64,000 bases of DNA from positions 1 through 64,000 of the forward strand of contig NZ_LQPG01000055.1 in the NCBI RefSeq assembly GCF_002102265.1. Direction: 5' to 3'. Shown piece by piece: positions 1 to 7,785 of this stretch. The DNA comes from Mycolicibacter longobardus (lineage in GTDB: Bacteria > Actinomycetota > Actinomycetes > Mycobacteriales > Mycobacteriaceae). Within the stretch, counting starts at the first letter, position 1. Every line of letters starts with the position of its first letter. Made by a program: the position numbers and the translations under genes. The notes under the pieces are model-generated. The model searched no databases. It was given only the letters and a program-made list of their open reading frames with translations, and was not told the origin of the DNA.

Positions 1-67
1 CAAGAGCCAGGCACCAGGTGAGAAGAACCCAACCACCGCAACGCGGCACCGTCGACAGTGACACTGA

Positions 68-111
68 GTGTTTGCACGCCGACACGCCGCAAATTCCGTA
101 CGACCATGCAC
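68..111 (+). repeat. Left arm of inverted repeat flanking the DUF559-like gene
   Basis: These 44 bases match the reverse complement of 1129-1172 at 38 of 44 positions by hand alignment. Both arms begin GTGTTTGCAC and contain GACACGCCGCAAA. The similarity continues weakly beyond the arm (CGCTCGCG follows the left arm and GTGCACAGT recurs at 131-139). The pair brackets the whole gene at 220-1104. This could be the boundary of a mobile unit or a dispersed mycobacterial repeat; the sequence alone does not decide. Confidence 0.75.
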
Positions 112-219
112 GCTCGCGGTCGGTGGGAACTGTGCACAGTGTGGCGGCGATCCACAGTATGGGCCCCGCCGGCCGCATGAGGTGACCGCCGTTCGCGTTC
201 GGCACCGACGATCGGCGGC

Positions 220-1104
220 ATGGACCACCGACTACGTCAATTGCTCGACCGGCAGGGCGGGGTGGTGACGTCCGGCCAAGCGTTGGGTGTCGTCACCCGG
301 CGTGGCCTCGAATCAGAGCTGAAACATGGCTCACTACAAAAGATTTGGTACGGCATCTACGCCGATGGCGAGTTGACCGATGAGCTGCTGCTGCGTGGAT
401 TGGACCTGGCCACGGGGACCACCGTCGCGGTCTGCCTGGGGACCGCGGCGGCGGCATACGGCTTTGACACCGAGGAGCCGATCGATCTGCACGTGCTCAA
501 TCCGCCGGATCGGCAACTGCGGTCGGCTGACGGTTTGGTGGTCCACCGGCGTGAGGGCGCACCACTAAGCGAGGTCGCGGGCCGCCCGGCGACCGCTCCG
601 GCGTGGACCGCGGTGGAGGTGGCCCGTGCCCTGCGCCGGCCAAGGGCGTTGGCAACACTGGACGCCGCCCTGCGCAGCGGCGCCTGTTCCCGCCGCGAGC
701 TGCGGCAGGCCGTGATCCAACAGGCGGGCCGTCGCGGCATCGTGGCCGTCCGCGATCTGCTGCCGCTCGCAGACCCGCTGGCGGAGTCTCCGATGGAGAG
801 CGAGTCGCGGCTGATGATGATCGACGGTGGCCTGCCGCTTCCGGTCCTACAGCTCGAGATCGTGGATCGTGACTATCGGACTTGGCGTGTCGATTTCGCC
901 TGGCCTGCTCAGCGGGTCGCGGTCGAGTACGACGGCGTCGTGCCTCACGAGGGCCTGGCGGCTTTCGTCTACGAACGGCAGCGTCGTGCTGCATTGCAGG
1001 AGTTGGGCTGGGTAGTGATCTCCCTCATCGCCGACGACGTTCGGCGCCGACCCTGGCAGACCGTCCGGCGTATTGAGACGCAGTTGGCGCGCGCCGCCGC
1101 CTGA
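220..1104 (+). CDS. AbiEi-like winged-helix / DUF559 (Vsr-fold) domain protein
   Basis: The function is not established. The N-terminal 45 residues resemble the winged-helix domain of AbiEi-type antitoxins (VVTSGQAL near residue 15, KIWYGIYA at 41-48). The C-terminal part has the DUF559 nuclease-fold pattern: a Glu in PMESES near residue 193, VDFAWP at 224-229, VAVEYDG at 233-239, and a closing LGWVVISL segment near 262. The spaced acidic residues fit a PD-(D/E)xK or Vsr-like metal site, so DNA cleavage or binding is plausible but inferred. The length of 294 aa is normal for this mycobacterial family as I remember it. The ATG at 220 follows no strong ribosome site. The gene stands alone between inverted repeats at 68-111 and 1129-1172, which hints at a self-contained unit. 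No partner toxin gene is visible next to it. Confidence 0.7.
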   Translation: MDHRLRQLLDRQGGVVTSGQALGVVTRRGLESELKHGSLQKIWYGIYADGELTDELLLRGLDLATGTTVAVCLGTAAAAYGFDTEEPIDLHVLNPPDRQLRSADGLVVHRREGAPLSEVAGRPATAPAWTAVEVARALRRPRALATLDAALRSGACSRRELRQAVIQQAGRRGIVAVRDLLPLADPLAESPMESESRLMMIDGGLPLPVLQLEIVDRDYRTWRVDFAWPAQRVAVEYDGVVPHEGLAAFVYERQRRAALQELGWVVISLIADDVRRRPWQTVRRIETQLARAAA

Positions 1105-1128
1105 CCTGGCCGAGTCGGGCCCCCGAGG

Positions 1129-1172
1129 GTGCACAGTTGTACAGAGTTTGCGGCGTGTCGCCGTGCAAACAC
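1129..1172 (-). repeat. Right arm of inverted repeat flanking the DUF559-like gene
   Basis: This is the reverse-complement partner of 68-111 (38 of 44 positions identical). It starts 25 bases after the stop codon of the gene at 220-1104. Just outside it, a 17-base direct repeat beginning GTCAAA occurs at 1183-1199 and 1202-1218 with one mismatch. The second copy contains the stop codon of the convergent gene at 1214-1705. Confidence 0.75.
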
Positions 1173-1213
1173 GCACGCTCGCGTCAAAGGGGGGCTAGCC
1201 GGTCAAAAGGGGG

Positions 1214-1705
1214 CTAGCTGCCGGGCCCGATATTGCGGGCCGGGCGAGTCAGCAGGTCGCGCACGTATTCCTCTGGCGCACCGGCGATCTGGGCGGCCTC
1301 GGCCACCACGCCCAAGTAGCGTGCAGACGGCAGCCCACGCTCCCAGGCGTCCACCACGTACAACCAGGCCAACACCGGCGCGGGTGCACTGTCCACCGGG
1401 TCCGACGTGATCCCGTCCACCCGGTCCACCCGGAGGCGGATCTTCTTGTGGATGCCGAACTCTGAGCCTTCCCAGCTGTCCAAGTTCTTCTCGTCCTCGG
1501 GAGTCACGTCGTAGAGCACGACGAAAACGCTCGAGTCGGGATCTTCGACCACGGTCGCCAGGGCGCCCTCCCAGCCGATGTCCTCGCCGGCGAACGTCAG
1601 CCGCCAGCCGTGCAACCAACCGGTGCCGGTCATCGGGGAGTGCGGGGCCCGCTGCAACATCTGCTCGGGATGCATGTTCGACCCGTAGGCGGCGTAGAGC
1701 GGCAC
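1214..1705 (-). CDS. Gamma-glutamylcyclotransferase-fold protein (Rv3304-like)
   Basis: A 163-aa protein of the gamma-glutamylcyclotransferase superfamily. The signature YAAYGSNMHPEQM lies at residues 4-16, and a VVLYDVTPEDEKNLDSWEG segment follows near residue 62. Family members cyclise gamma-glutamyl amines or act on related small substrates; the substrate here is not known. A conserved Glu normally acts as the base and is probably supplied by the DSWEGSE region, but I did not confirm its position. In H37Rv a homologous gene (Rv3304, from memory) sits next to lpdA in the same divergent arrangement, which supports the call. The stop codon lies inside one copy of a short direct repeat (1202-1218). 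The divergent gap to lpdA is only about 40 bases, so the two promoters must be very close. Confidence 0.8.
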   Translation of the reverse strand: MPLYAAYGSNMHPEQMLQRAPHSPMTGTGWLHGWRLTFAGEDIGWEGALATVVEDPDSSVFVVLYDVTPEDEKNLDSWEGSEFGIHKKIRLRVDRVDGITSDPVDSAPAPVLAWLYVVDAWERGLPSARYLGVVAEAAQIAGAPEEYVRDLLTRPARNIGPGS

Positions 1706-1747
1706 GGCAGAAAGCTTAAACGCACCGCCCCGGATAGGTTAGTCGCT

Positions 1748-3229
1748 GTGACTTCTCCCTCGACGCGCATCGTGATCGTCGGCGGCGGCCCGGCCGGCTA
1801 TGAGGCCGCCCTGGTCGCGGCCGCCAAGGGCCCGGAGGCGGTATCGGTCACGGTGGTCGACTCCGACGGCCTCGGCGGTGCCTGTGTGCTGTGGGACTGC
1901 GTGCCGTCCAAGACCTTCATCGCCTCGTCCGGGGTGCGCACCGAGCTGCGCCGCGCCCCGCACCTGGGTTTCGACATCCACTTCACCGACGCCGAGATCG
2001 AACTGGACCAGATTCACAAGCGGGTCAAGTCCCTGGCCGCGGCGCAGTCCGCCGACATCCGCACCCAACTGATCAACTCCGGTGTCGAGGTCATCGCCGG
2101 CCGCGGCGAGCTGATCGACGCCGAACCGGGGCTGGCGCACCACCGGATCCGGGTCACCGAGCACGACGGTGGTTCAGCGAGGCTCGACGGAGGAGAGGCG
2201 AAGCTGGGACCGCCGCATAAATCCGGTGCCCAGCGCGTGCTCGAGGCCGACGTGGTGCTGATCGCCACCGGCGCCAGCCCGCGCACGCTGCCCGGCGCCG
2301 AGCCGGACGGCGAGCGGGTCCTGACCTGGCGGCAGCTCTACGACCTGCACACGTTGCCCGAGCACCTGGTGGTGGTGGGCTCGGGCGTCACCGGCGCGGA
2401 GTTCGTCAACGCCTACACCGAACTCGGGGTCAAGGTGACGGTGGTGGCCAGTCGCGACCGGGTGCTGCCGCACGAGGATCCCGATGCGGCCCAGGTGCTG
2501 GAGAGATCGTTCGCCGAACGCGGCGTCACGCTGGTCAAGAACGCCCGAGCCGCCTCGGTGACCCGCGTTGGCGACGGGGTGCAGGTCACCATGACCGACG
2601 GCCGCACCGTGGCAGGCAGTCACGCGCTGATGACCGTCGGGTCGGTGCCCAACACCTCCGGTCTGGGCCTGGAGCGGGTGGGGATCGCGCTCGGGCCGGG
2701 CAATTACCTGCAGGTGGACCGAGTCTCGCGGACCTCGATCCCCGGTATCTACGCCGCCGGGGACTGCACCGGGCTGCTGCCGCTGGCGTCGGTCGCGGCC
2801 ATGCAGGGCCGGATCGCGATGTATCACGCACTGGGCGATGCGGTGGCCCCGATCCGGCTGCGCACGGTGGCGGCGGCGGTGTTCACCAGACCCGAGATCG
2901 CCGCCGTCGGGGTGCCGCAGTCCCAGATCGACGACGGCACGGTGCCCGCTCGCACCGTCATGCTGCCGTTGCAGACCAACGCGCGGGCCAAGATGAGCCG
3001 GATGCGGCACGGGTTCCTGAAACTGTTCTGCCGGCCTGCCACCGGAACGGTGATCGGCGGGGTGGTGGTGGCGCCCATCGCATCCGAACTGATCCTGCCG
3101 ATCGCGCTGGCGGTGCAGAACCGGATCACCGTGGCCGACCTGGCGCAGACGCTGGCGGTGTATCCGTCGCTGTCGGGTTCGCTCACCGAGGCGGCGCGTC
3201 GGCTGATGACGCACGACGACCTGGATTGA
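1748..3229 (+). CDS. lpdA: LpdA-type flavoprotein disulfide reductase / quinone reductase
   Basis: FAD-dependent pyridine-nucleotide oxidoreductase, 493 aa from a GTG at 1748, which gives the N-terminus expected for the family (TRIVIVGGGPAGYEAA, FAD-binding). A longer frame from 1610 overlaps the divergent gene and was not used. A second GxGxxG (VVGSGVTGAEF) binds NAD(P)H, and the C-terminal dimerisation domain is complete. As I remember it, M. tuberculosis LpdA (Rv3303c) lacks the first active-site cysteine and acts as a quinone reductase. Here both cysteines are present as GGACVLWDCVPSK (Cys46 and Cys51, CX4C spacing). The C-terminal His of true lipoamide dehydrogenases is replaced (AVYPSLSGS instead of a HPTLSE-like motif). 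Residues about 143-160 come from a palindromic repeat inserted in frame (2175-2227). glpD2 follows 76 bases downstream, as in H37Rv. Confidence 0.9.
   Translation: MTSPSTRIVIVGGGPAGYEAALVAAAKGPEAVSVTVVDSDGLGGACVLWDCVPSKTFIASSGVRTELRRAPHLGFDIHFTDAEIELDQIHKRVKSLAAAQSADIRTQLINSGVEVIAGRGELIDAEPGLAHHRIRVTEHDGGSARLDGGEAKLGPPHKSGAQRVLEADVVLIATGASPRTLPGAEPDGERVLTWRQLYDLHTLPEHLVVVGSGVTGAEFVNAYTELGVKVTVVASRDRVLPHEDPDAAQVLERSFAERGVTLVKNARAASVTRVGDGVQVTMTDGRTVAGSHALMTVGSVPNTSGLGLERVGIALGPGNYLQVDRVSRTSIPGIYAAGDCTGLLPLASVAAMQGRIAMYHALGDAVAPIRLRTVAAAVFTRPEIAAVGVPQSQIDDGTVPARTVMLPLQTNARAKMSRMRHGFLKLFCRPATGTVIGGVVVAPIASELILPIALAVQNRITVADLAQTLAVYPSLSGSLTEAARRLMTHDDLD
2175..2227 (+). repeat. Palindromic-repeat copy inserted in frame within lpdA
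   Basis: This segment matches, in reverse complement, the repeat found twice in tandem at 38142-38253. Both contain GCTCGACGGAGGAGAG followed by GAAGCTGG and CCGCAT. It keeps the reading frame and is translated as a short basic, Gly-rich stretch containing ARLDGGEAKLG. H37Rv LpdA, as I remember it, lacks this stretch at the same place. The insertion falls in a surface loop just before the strand ending ADVVLIATGASPR. Confidence 0.75.
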
Positions 3230-3305
3230 GCGATGTGGACTGGGCAGCCGGGGTGAAGAGCGCGTCACACGCGGCCGGAGCGCCGGGCCACGTAGCCTTG
3301 CACTC

Positions 3306-5018
3306 GTGAGCACGCTGGGACCAGAACAACGCGCACGAGCCTGGGAACAGCTCGGCAGCGAGCAGTTCGACGTGGTGGTGATCGGCGGTGGCGTGGTGGG
3401 CGCCGGGTGCGCGCTCGACGCCGCCACCCGAGGCCTCAAGGTGGCGCTGGTCGAGGCCCGTGATTTCGCCGCCGGGACGTCGAGCCGAAGCTCGAAGATG
3501 TTCCACGGAGGGCTGCGCTACCTCGAACAGCTGGAGTTCGGTCTGGTGCGCGAGGCGCTGCACGAACGTGAGCTGTCGCTGACCACGCTGGCTCCGCACC
3601 TGGTCAAACCCCTGCCGTTTCTGTATCCGCTGACCCGGCGTTGGTGGGAGCGACCGTACGTGGCCAGCGGGATCCTCCTCTACGACCAGCTGGGCGGGGC
3701 GAAATCGGTTCCCGCGCAACGGCATCTGACTCGTGCCGGCGCGCTCCGGCTGTGTCCGGGGCTGAAGCGCAGTGCGTTGATCGGCGGGATTCGCTATTAC
3801 GACACTGTCGTCGACGACGCCCGGCATACCCTGACCGTCGGGCGCACCGCGGCGCACTACGGGGCGGTCATCCGCACCTCCACCCAGGTGGTGGCGCTGC
3901 TGCGCGAAGGCGATCGGGTGACCGGGGTGACCGTGCGTGACTCCGAGGACGGCGCCACCACCGATGTGCGCGGCCATGTCGTGGTCAACGCCACCGGGGT
4001 GTGGACCGATGAGATCCAGGCACTGTCTCGCCAGCGCGGCCGGTTCCACGTCCGGGCCTCCAAGGGCGTGCACATCGTGGTGCCGCGGGACCGGATCGTC
4101 TCGGAGGCGGCGATCATTCTGCGCACCGAGAAGTCGGTGCTGTTCGTCATCCCGTGGGGCACCCACTGGATCATCGGCACCACCGACACCGACTGGAACC
4201 TGGACCTGGCCCACCCGGCGGCCACCAAGGCCGACATCGACTACCTGCTGGCCAACGTCAACACCGCGCTGGCCACCCCGTTGTCCCACGCCGACATCGA
4301 GGGCGTCTACGCCGGGCTGCGGCCGCTGCTGGCCGGGGAGAACGACGACACCTCCAAACTGTCCCGGGAGCATGCCGTCGCCGTGCCCGCGCCGGGTCTG
4401 GTGGCCATCGCCGGCGGCAAGTACACCACCTACCGGGTGATGGGCGCCGATGCCATCGATGCGGCCGCCGAGTACATCCCGACGCGGGTGGCGCCGTCGA
4501 TCACCGAGAAGGTGCCGCTGTTGGGCGCCGACGGCTACTTCGCGCTGGTCAACCAGACCGAGCACGTCGGCGCCGAGCAGGGCCTGCACCCGTACCGGGT
4601 GCGGCACCTGCTGGACCGTTACGGCTCGCTGATCCACGACGTGCTGGCGGTGGCCGACGGGCAGCCGGATCTGCTGGATCCGATCACCGAGGCGCCCACC
4701 TACCTGAAGGTGGAAGTCGCCTATGCGGCTGCGGCCGAGGGCGCACTGCACCTGGAGGACGTGCTGGCCCGCCGGACCCGGATCTCCATCGAGTACGCCC
4801 ATCGCGGGGTCAACTGTGCGCACGAGGTCGCCGAGGTGATGGCCCCGGTGCTCGGCTGGGACGCCGCCGACATCGACCGGGAGGTGGCCAACTACGCCGC
4901 CCGGGTGGAGGCCGAGATCCTGTCTCAGGAACAGCCCGACGACGCGTCGGCGGATGCGCTGCGGGCAAGCGCCCCCGAAGCGCGGGCCGAAATCCTGGAA
5001 CCAGTTCCACTGGACTGA
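3306..5018 (+). CDS. glpD2: Glycerol-3-phosphate dehydrogenase, FAD-dependent
   Basis: Oxidises sn-glycerol 3-phosphate to dihydroxyacetone phosphate at the membrane and passes electrons to the quinone pool. The protein is 570 aa, full length for GlpD. The FAD-binding VVVIGGGVVGAGCA is at residues 23-36, followed by the signature SSRSSKMFHGGLRYLEQ near residues 59-75. The conserved GGKYTTYR segment lies near residue 372, and the C-terminal helical domain is complete. The start is a GTG at 3306, and no upstream in-frame start is better placed. It lies 76 bases downstream of lpdA in the same orientation, matching the Rv3303c-Rv3302c order I remember, so co-transcription is likely. The next gene in H37Rv (phoY1) is absent; an unrelated secreted protein gene follows after about 160 bases. 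Confidence 0.93.
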   Translation: MSTLGPEQRARAWEQLGSEQFDVVVIGGGVVGAGCALDAATRGLKVALVEARDFAAGTSSRSSKMFHGGLRYLEQLEFGLVREALHERELSLTTLAPHLVKPLPFLYPLTRRWWERPYVASGILLYDQLGGAKSVPAQRHLTRAGALRLCPGLKRSALIGGIRYYDTVVDDARHTLTVGRTAAHYGAVIRTSTQVVALLREGDRVTGVTVRDSEDGATTDVRGHVVVNATGVWTDEIQALSRQRGRFHVRASKGVHIVVPRDRIVSEAAIILRTEKSVLFVIPWGTHWIIGTTDTDWNLDLAHPAATKADIDYLLANVNTALATPLSHADIEGVYAGLRPLLAGENDDTSKLSREHAVAVPAPGLVAIAGGKYTTYRVMGADAIDAAAEYIPTRVAPSITEKVPLLGADGYFALVNQTEHVGAEQGLHPYRVRHLLDRYGSLIHDVLAVADGQPDLLDPITEAPTYLKVEVAYAAAAEGALHLEDVLARRTRISIEYAHRGVNCAHEVAEVMAPVLGWDAADIDREVANYAARVEAEILSQEQPDDASADALRASAPEARAEILEPVPLD

Positions 5019-5037
5019 AAGTACGTCCACTTCTCGG

Positions 5038-5106
5038 GGGAATGATTCCCAGGGAAATCCATACTTTTCGGCTGAAATTGGCATTCACATGTGTTTGACA
5101 CATGTG
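5038..5106 (+). promoter_or_regulatory. Stacked palindromes upstream of the secreted-protein gene
   Basis: Two structures are visible in the gap after glpD2. GGGAATGATTCCC (5038-5050) is a perfect 13-base palindrome. CACATGTG, itself a palindrome, occurs twice (5086-5093 and 5099-5106) separated by TTTGA. Such repeats usually bind dimeric regulators. They lie 75-140 bases before the ATG at 5180. The identity of any regulator is unknown. Confidence 0.4.
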
Positions 5107-5179
5107 ACGTACCCCATTACTTTTCTGCGCTACCAGCCGGGTCACATGGGGATCCCGGGCGCGGGAAGGGCGGGGTTCA

Positions 5180-6247
5180 ATGTCGGGTCGTTTCGGAATG
5201 CCGCGCTCACAGGCGCTGACGCTCAAGGGTGGTGCGCTCGCCGCAGCGGCCGCCACCTTCGTTGCCGGTGCCGGCGGCCAGGGTGTGGCGCAGGCCGGGC
5301 CGGAGATCTCCGCGCCGGCCGCCTGGGTGCACCACGACGTGGCACTGACGGATTACCCGACCTTCACCGAGAGCCTGCAGACGCTGCTCGACGACCTGGG
5401 AGTGGGCAACCTCAACCAGGTGCTGGGCGGGTTCGGCGCCTACACCATCGACTCGTCGGTCGCGCTCTTCCTGGCCGGCCTCAATCCGAACGGCGACACC
5501 CTCAACGGCGTCGCCGAGATCTTCGGGATATCGCTGACCGATCCGCTCTACAGCACCACCGTCGACTCCCTGCTCGGCCAGGGCAGCCTGTTCCTGCTGG
5601 ACGGCGTTCCGATCGGCTACCTCGACCTCGGTGGCACCGACGGCATTATCGATGTGCTTCTCGGGGAGGGCGCCGGTTCGCATTCGCTGACCGCCCTGGC
5701 CAACGCGGTGGGCCTGGGCTCGATGCTGAGCCAGTACGCGAGCCTGATCAACGCCCTCGGCCTGGAGAACATGAACGTCCAGTACTGCACTCTCGGGTGC
5801 AGCACGTTCGGCACGATAATCAGCAATCCCGACCTGAACGTCAACAGCTCGCTCAACGACTGGTTGAGCGGGATCCTGGGGAAACCCACCGTCGATATCA
5901 CCCAACACGCGTTTTCGGGTCTCGGGGCCACCACGGTGGTGCCGAACAGCGCCTGGACGCTGGGTCAGTACCTGCAGTCCCTTCCTGTCAGTGCTACCGA
6001 CCCCACGACCATGGCCAACGCAACCCTGGGCTTACTGTTCGGCCTGCCCCCCAACCAGCCGTGGGATCAGTACGTCTCCAACTTCCCGTTCGGCGGGACG
6101 CTGCTGGACCCCTCCGGTGAAACCTGGGGCGAGCAGACGCTGGGCACGCTCCTGGGCAGCTTCCTGCTCGACGACAGCACCCTGACGATCACCGGTGACA
6201 CGCCGATCACCGATTTCTTGGTGGCGCTGGGTCTGTTGACGCCATAG
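5180..6247 (+). CDS. Putative secreted Leu/Gly-rich protein, paralogue A
   Basis: I do not recognise a named family. The 355-aa protein starts with a basic patch, a hydrophobic Ala-rich signal segment (about residues 14-30) and a likely cleavage after QGVAQA, so export is predicted. The mature part opens with VHHDVALTDYPTFTESLQTLL and continues with a low-complexity pattern rich in Leu, Gly, Asn, Asp and Thr, ending LVALGLLTP. The only two cysteines stand close together (YCTLGCSTF) and could form a disulfide. The gene at 6768-7661 encodes a clear paralogue sharing PTFTESLQTLL, a GGTL...GE/DxTLGSLL block and a TDFL.ALG ending. The start ATG at 5180 follows a purine-rich GGGAAGGGCGGGG. The pair occupies the place of phoY1 in H37Rv. 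A role in the cell envelope is inference only. Confidence 0.75.
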   Translation: MSGRFGMPRSQALTLKGGALAAAAATFVAGAGGQGVAQAGPEISAPAAWVHHDVALTDYPTFTESLQTLLDDLGVGNLNQVLGGFGAYTIDSSVALFLAGLNPNGDTLNGVAEIFGISLTDPLYSTTVDSLLGQGSLFLLDGVPIGYLDLGGTDGIIDVLLGEGAGSHSLTALANAVGLGSMLSQYASLINALGLENMNVQYCTLGCSTFGTIISNPDLNVNSSLNDWLSGILGKPTVDITQHAFSGLGATTVVPNSAWTLGQYLQSLPVSATDPTTMANATLGLLFGLPPNQPWDQYVSNFPFGGTLLDPSGETWGEQTLGTLLGSFLLDDSTLTITGDTPITDFLVALGLLTP

Positions 6248-6767
6248 CGGCGTACGTCTCCGCCCGCCTGGTCGGACATCTTCGTCCCGCCCTGTGTGTC
6301 GCGGGGGCGAAGGGCGACAGCCCCTCTTTGCCAGTGCGCGATAATCGCACTCCTCGACTTTGCTGGCTCTGAGCTGGCCAGCTTCGTGCCCATGTCGCTC
6401 ACGGTCGAAAGTAGATCAAGTATTTTTGCGACGGAAGTTCCATACCTTTTGACGGATATCTGAGGAAGTTAACGCGGAGACATCCTCGTCTTCGCCCGAA
6501 GTCCGGTCCGCGCGTCCGAAATACCTAAAAGTAGCTGTGTATCTCATGGGTGATTCGGTAAGTTTACGGTCAGGTTATTCTCTGCTTCGAGCATTGCGCG
6601 GCGTCATGTTAAATCCCTATGAACTGGGATGTTCGGGGGAATCCGGGTTGCTGGCGAGAAATGCGAATGGTCAGAACCGTTGACTTAAGTCTGAGTGCAT
6701 AATAAGTTAATGCCCGATGCGTGATCGCGTCAGATTAATGCTCGATCCCAGAAGGGGGAACCGATTC
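6248..6767 (+). other. 520-bp intergenic region, locally AT-rich
   Basis: No coding frame with credible composition is present. The first 120 bases hold a short GC-rich stem (AGGGCGACAGCCCCT near 6309-6323) that could terminate the upstream gene. From about 6410 to 6720 the DNA is clearly more AT-rich than its surroundings, which suits a promoter and a long 5-prime leader for the gene at 6768. A block TTCCATACCTTTT (6439-6451) resembles ATCCATACTTTTC upstream of the first paralogue (5058-5070), but the match is short. Confidence 0.4.
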
Positions 6768-7661
6768 ATGTCCACACTTTCCACTGCTGCTGAGCCGATG
6801 GGGCCGCGGGGCTTCGTCGTGAAAGCGGGTGCGCTGGCAGCCGGAACCATCTTTGCTGGTGCGTCCCTGCTCGGCGGCACGGCCGTTGCTCCGACGACCG
6901 GCACCAGCCTCACCGCGTCGGTGCAGCACGACATTGTGCTGTCCGCCGACGAGGCCTTCCCGACGTTCACCGAGAGCCTGCAGACCCTGCTGAACGCCAT
7001 CGAGCTGGGCACCGTGGGCCAACTGCTGGCGGTGTTCGGCGAGGACATCAGCACCAGTTCGACCCTCTCGGCCCTTCTGCTCGCGCTGAACCCGGAAGGT
7101 ACGTCGCTGGACGACATCACCCTCGGACTGCTCTCCACGGACTTCAGTGAGCTGCTGAGCAGCGTGGAGATCGGCGGGGTGAGCCTGGGCGCGATACCGA
7201 TCAACGAGTTGATCGGCGACTTCCTGGGCTCGCAGGGCGCCGACACCAGCCTCGGGACGGTCCTCACCGCACTGGGCCTCGGCGACTACGCCGGTCTGCT
7301 GAACATCCCGTTCACCGACTTCTCGCCGAACACGACGGTGGCCGAGCTGCTCGAGCTCCTGCTGGGTATCGACAGCACCACCACTCTGAACGACCTGCTG
7401 GTGGACAACGAGCTGGATGAGGCCACCATCGGCGGCCTGTTGGGTATCGACTCGAGCCTGCCCTGGAACCAGATCATCAGTGGCTTGGTCGTCGGCGGCA
7501 CGCTGACCGAGCCGGAAGGCACCGGAGTCCTGGGCGACGAGACGCTGGGCTCCCTGCTGACCCTGTTGCTGGGGACCGGCGCAGAAGATGTGACCGACGC
7601 CACCACGCTGACCGACTTCCTGGACGCACTGGGCATCTTCGGCATGCTCGGTGTCAGCTGA
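6768..7661 (+). CDS. Putative secreted Leu/Gly-rich protein, paralogue B
   Basis: Paralogue of the product of 5180-6247, 297 aa from the ATG at 6768, which has a good ribosome site (GAAGGGGGAA) eight bases upstream. An in-frame start at 6717 has none. A basic start, a hydrophobic segment (KAGALAAGTIFAGASLLGG) and a probable signal cleavage near TAVAP predict export. The mature region has VQHDIVLS, then FPTFTESLQTLLNAIELG, then repeated short motifs such as LLGIDS (twice) and a C-terminal TLTDFLDALG. It contains no cysteine and is very acidic and Leu-rich. A strong hairpin terminator follows at 7682-7732, so the unit is monocistronic. The function is unknown. The two proteins form a small family of repetitive exported proteins. 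Confidence 0.77.
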   Translation: MSTLSTAAEPMGPRGFVVKAGALAAGTIFAGASLLGGTAVAPTTGTSLTASVQHDIVLSADEAFPTFTESLQTLLNAIELGTVGQLLAVFGEDISTSSTLSALLLALNPEGTSLDDITLGLLSTDFSELLSSVEIGGVSLGAIPINELIGDFLGSQGADTSLGTVLTALGLGDYAGLLNIPFTDFSPNTTVAELLELLLGIDSTTTLNDLLVDNELDEATIGGLLGIDSSLPWNQIISGLVVGGTLTEPEGTGVLGDETLGSLLTLLLGTGAEDVTDATTLTDFLDALGIFGMLGVS

Positions 7662-7681
7662 GCGGGTTCATCGCCCGCCTC

Positions 7682-7732
7682 AAAAAGCCGCATCGGCCAC
7701 GACCCCCGACGGTTGTGGCCGATGTGGTTTTT
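7682..7732 (+). terminator. Factor-independent terminator
   Basis: An inverted repeat with arms GCCGCATCGGCCACGAC and GTTGTGGCCGATGTGGT is flanked by an A-run on the left and TTTTT on the right. It is 20 bases after the stop of the secreted-protein gene. The A and T runs on opposite sides mean it could also stop transcription from the other strand. Confidence 0.85.
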
Positions 7733-7785
7733 GGTCTCGGCGCTGAGCCAGAAGGCGCCTCGACGTGCGGGATAGGCTCACCGCG

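Noticed and set aside
1610..1747. Longer N-terminus for lpdA from 1610
   Set aside because: It overlaps the divergent gene completely, has Arg/His-rich composition, and the GTG at 1748 gives the expected family start.
3183..5084. Large minus-strand frame of 633 codons opposite glpD2
   Set aside because: Shadow of glpD2 in GC-rich DNA; the composition is Gly/Arg/His-rich with no domain.
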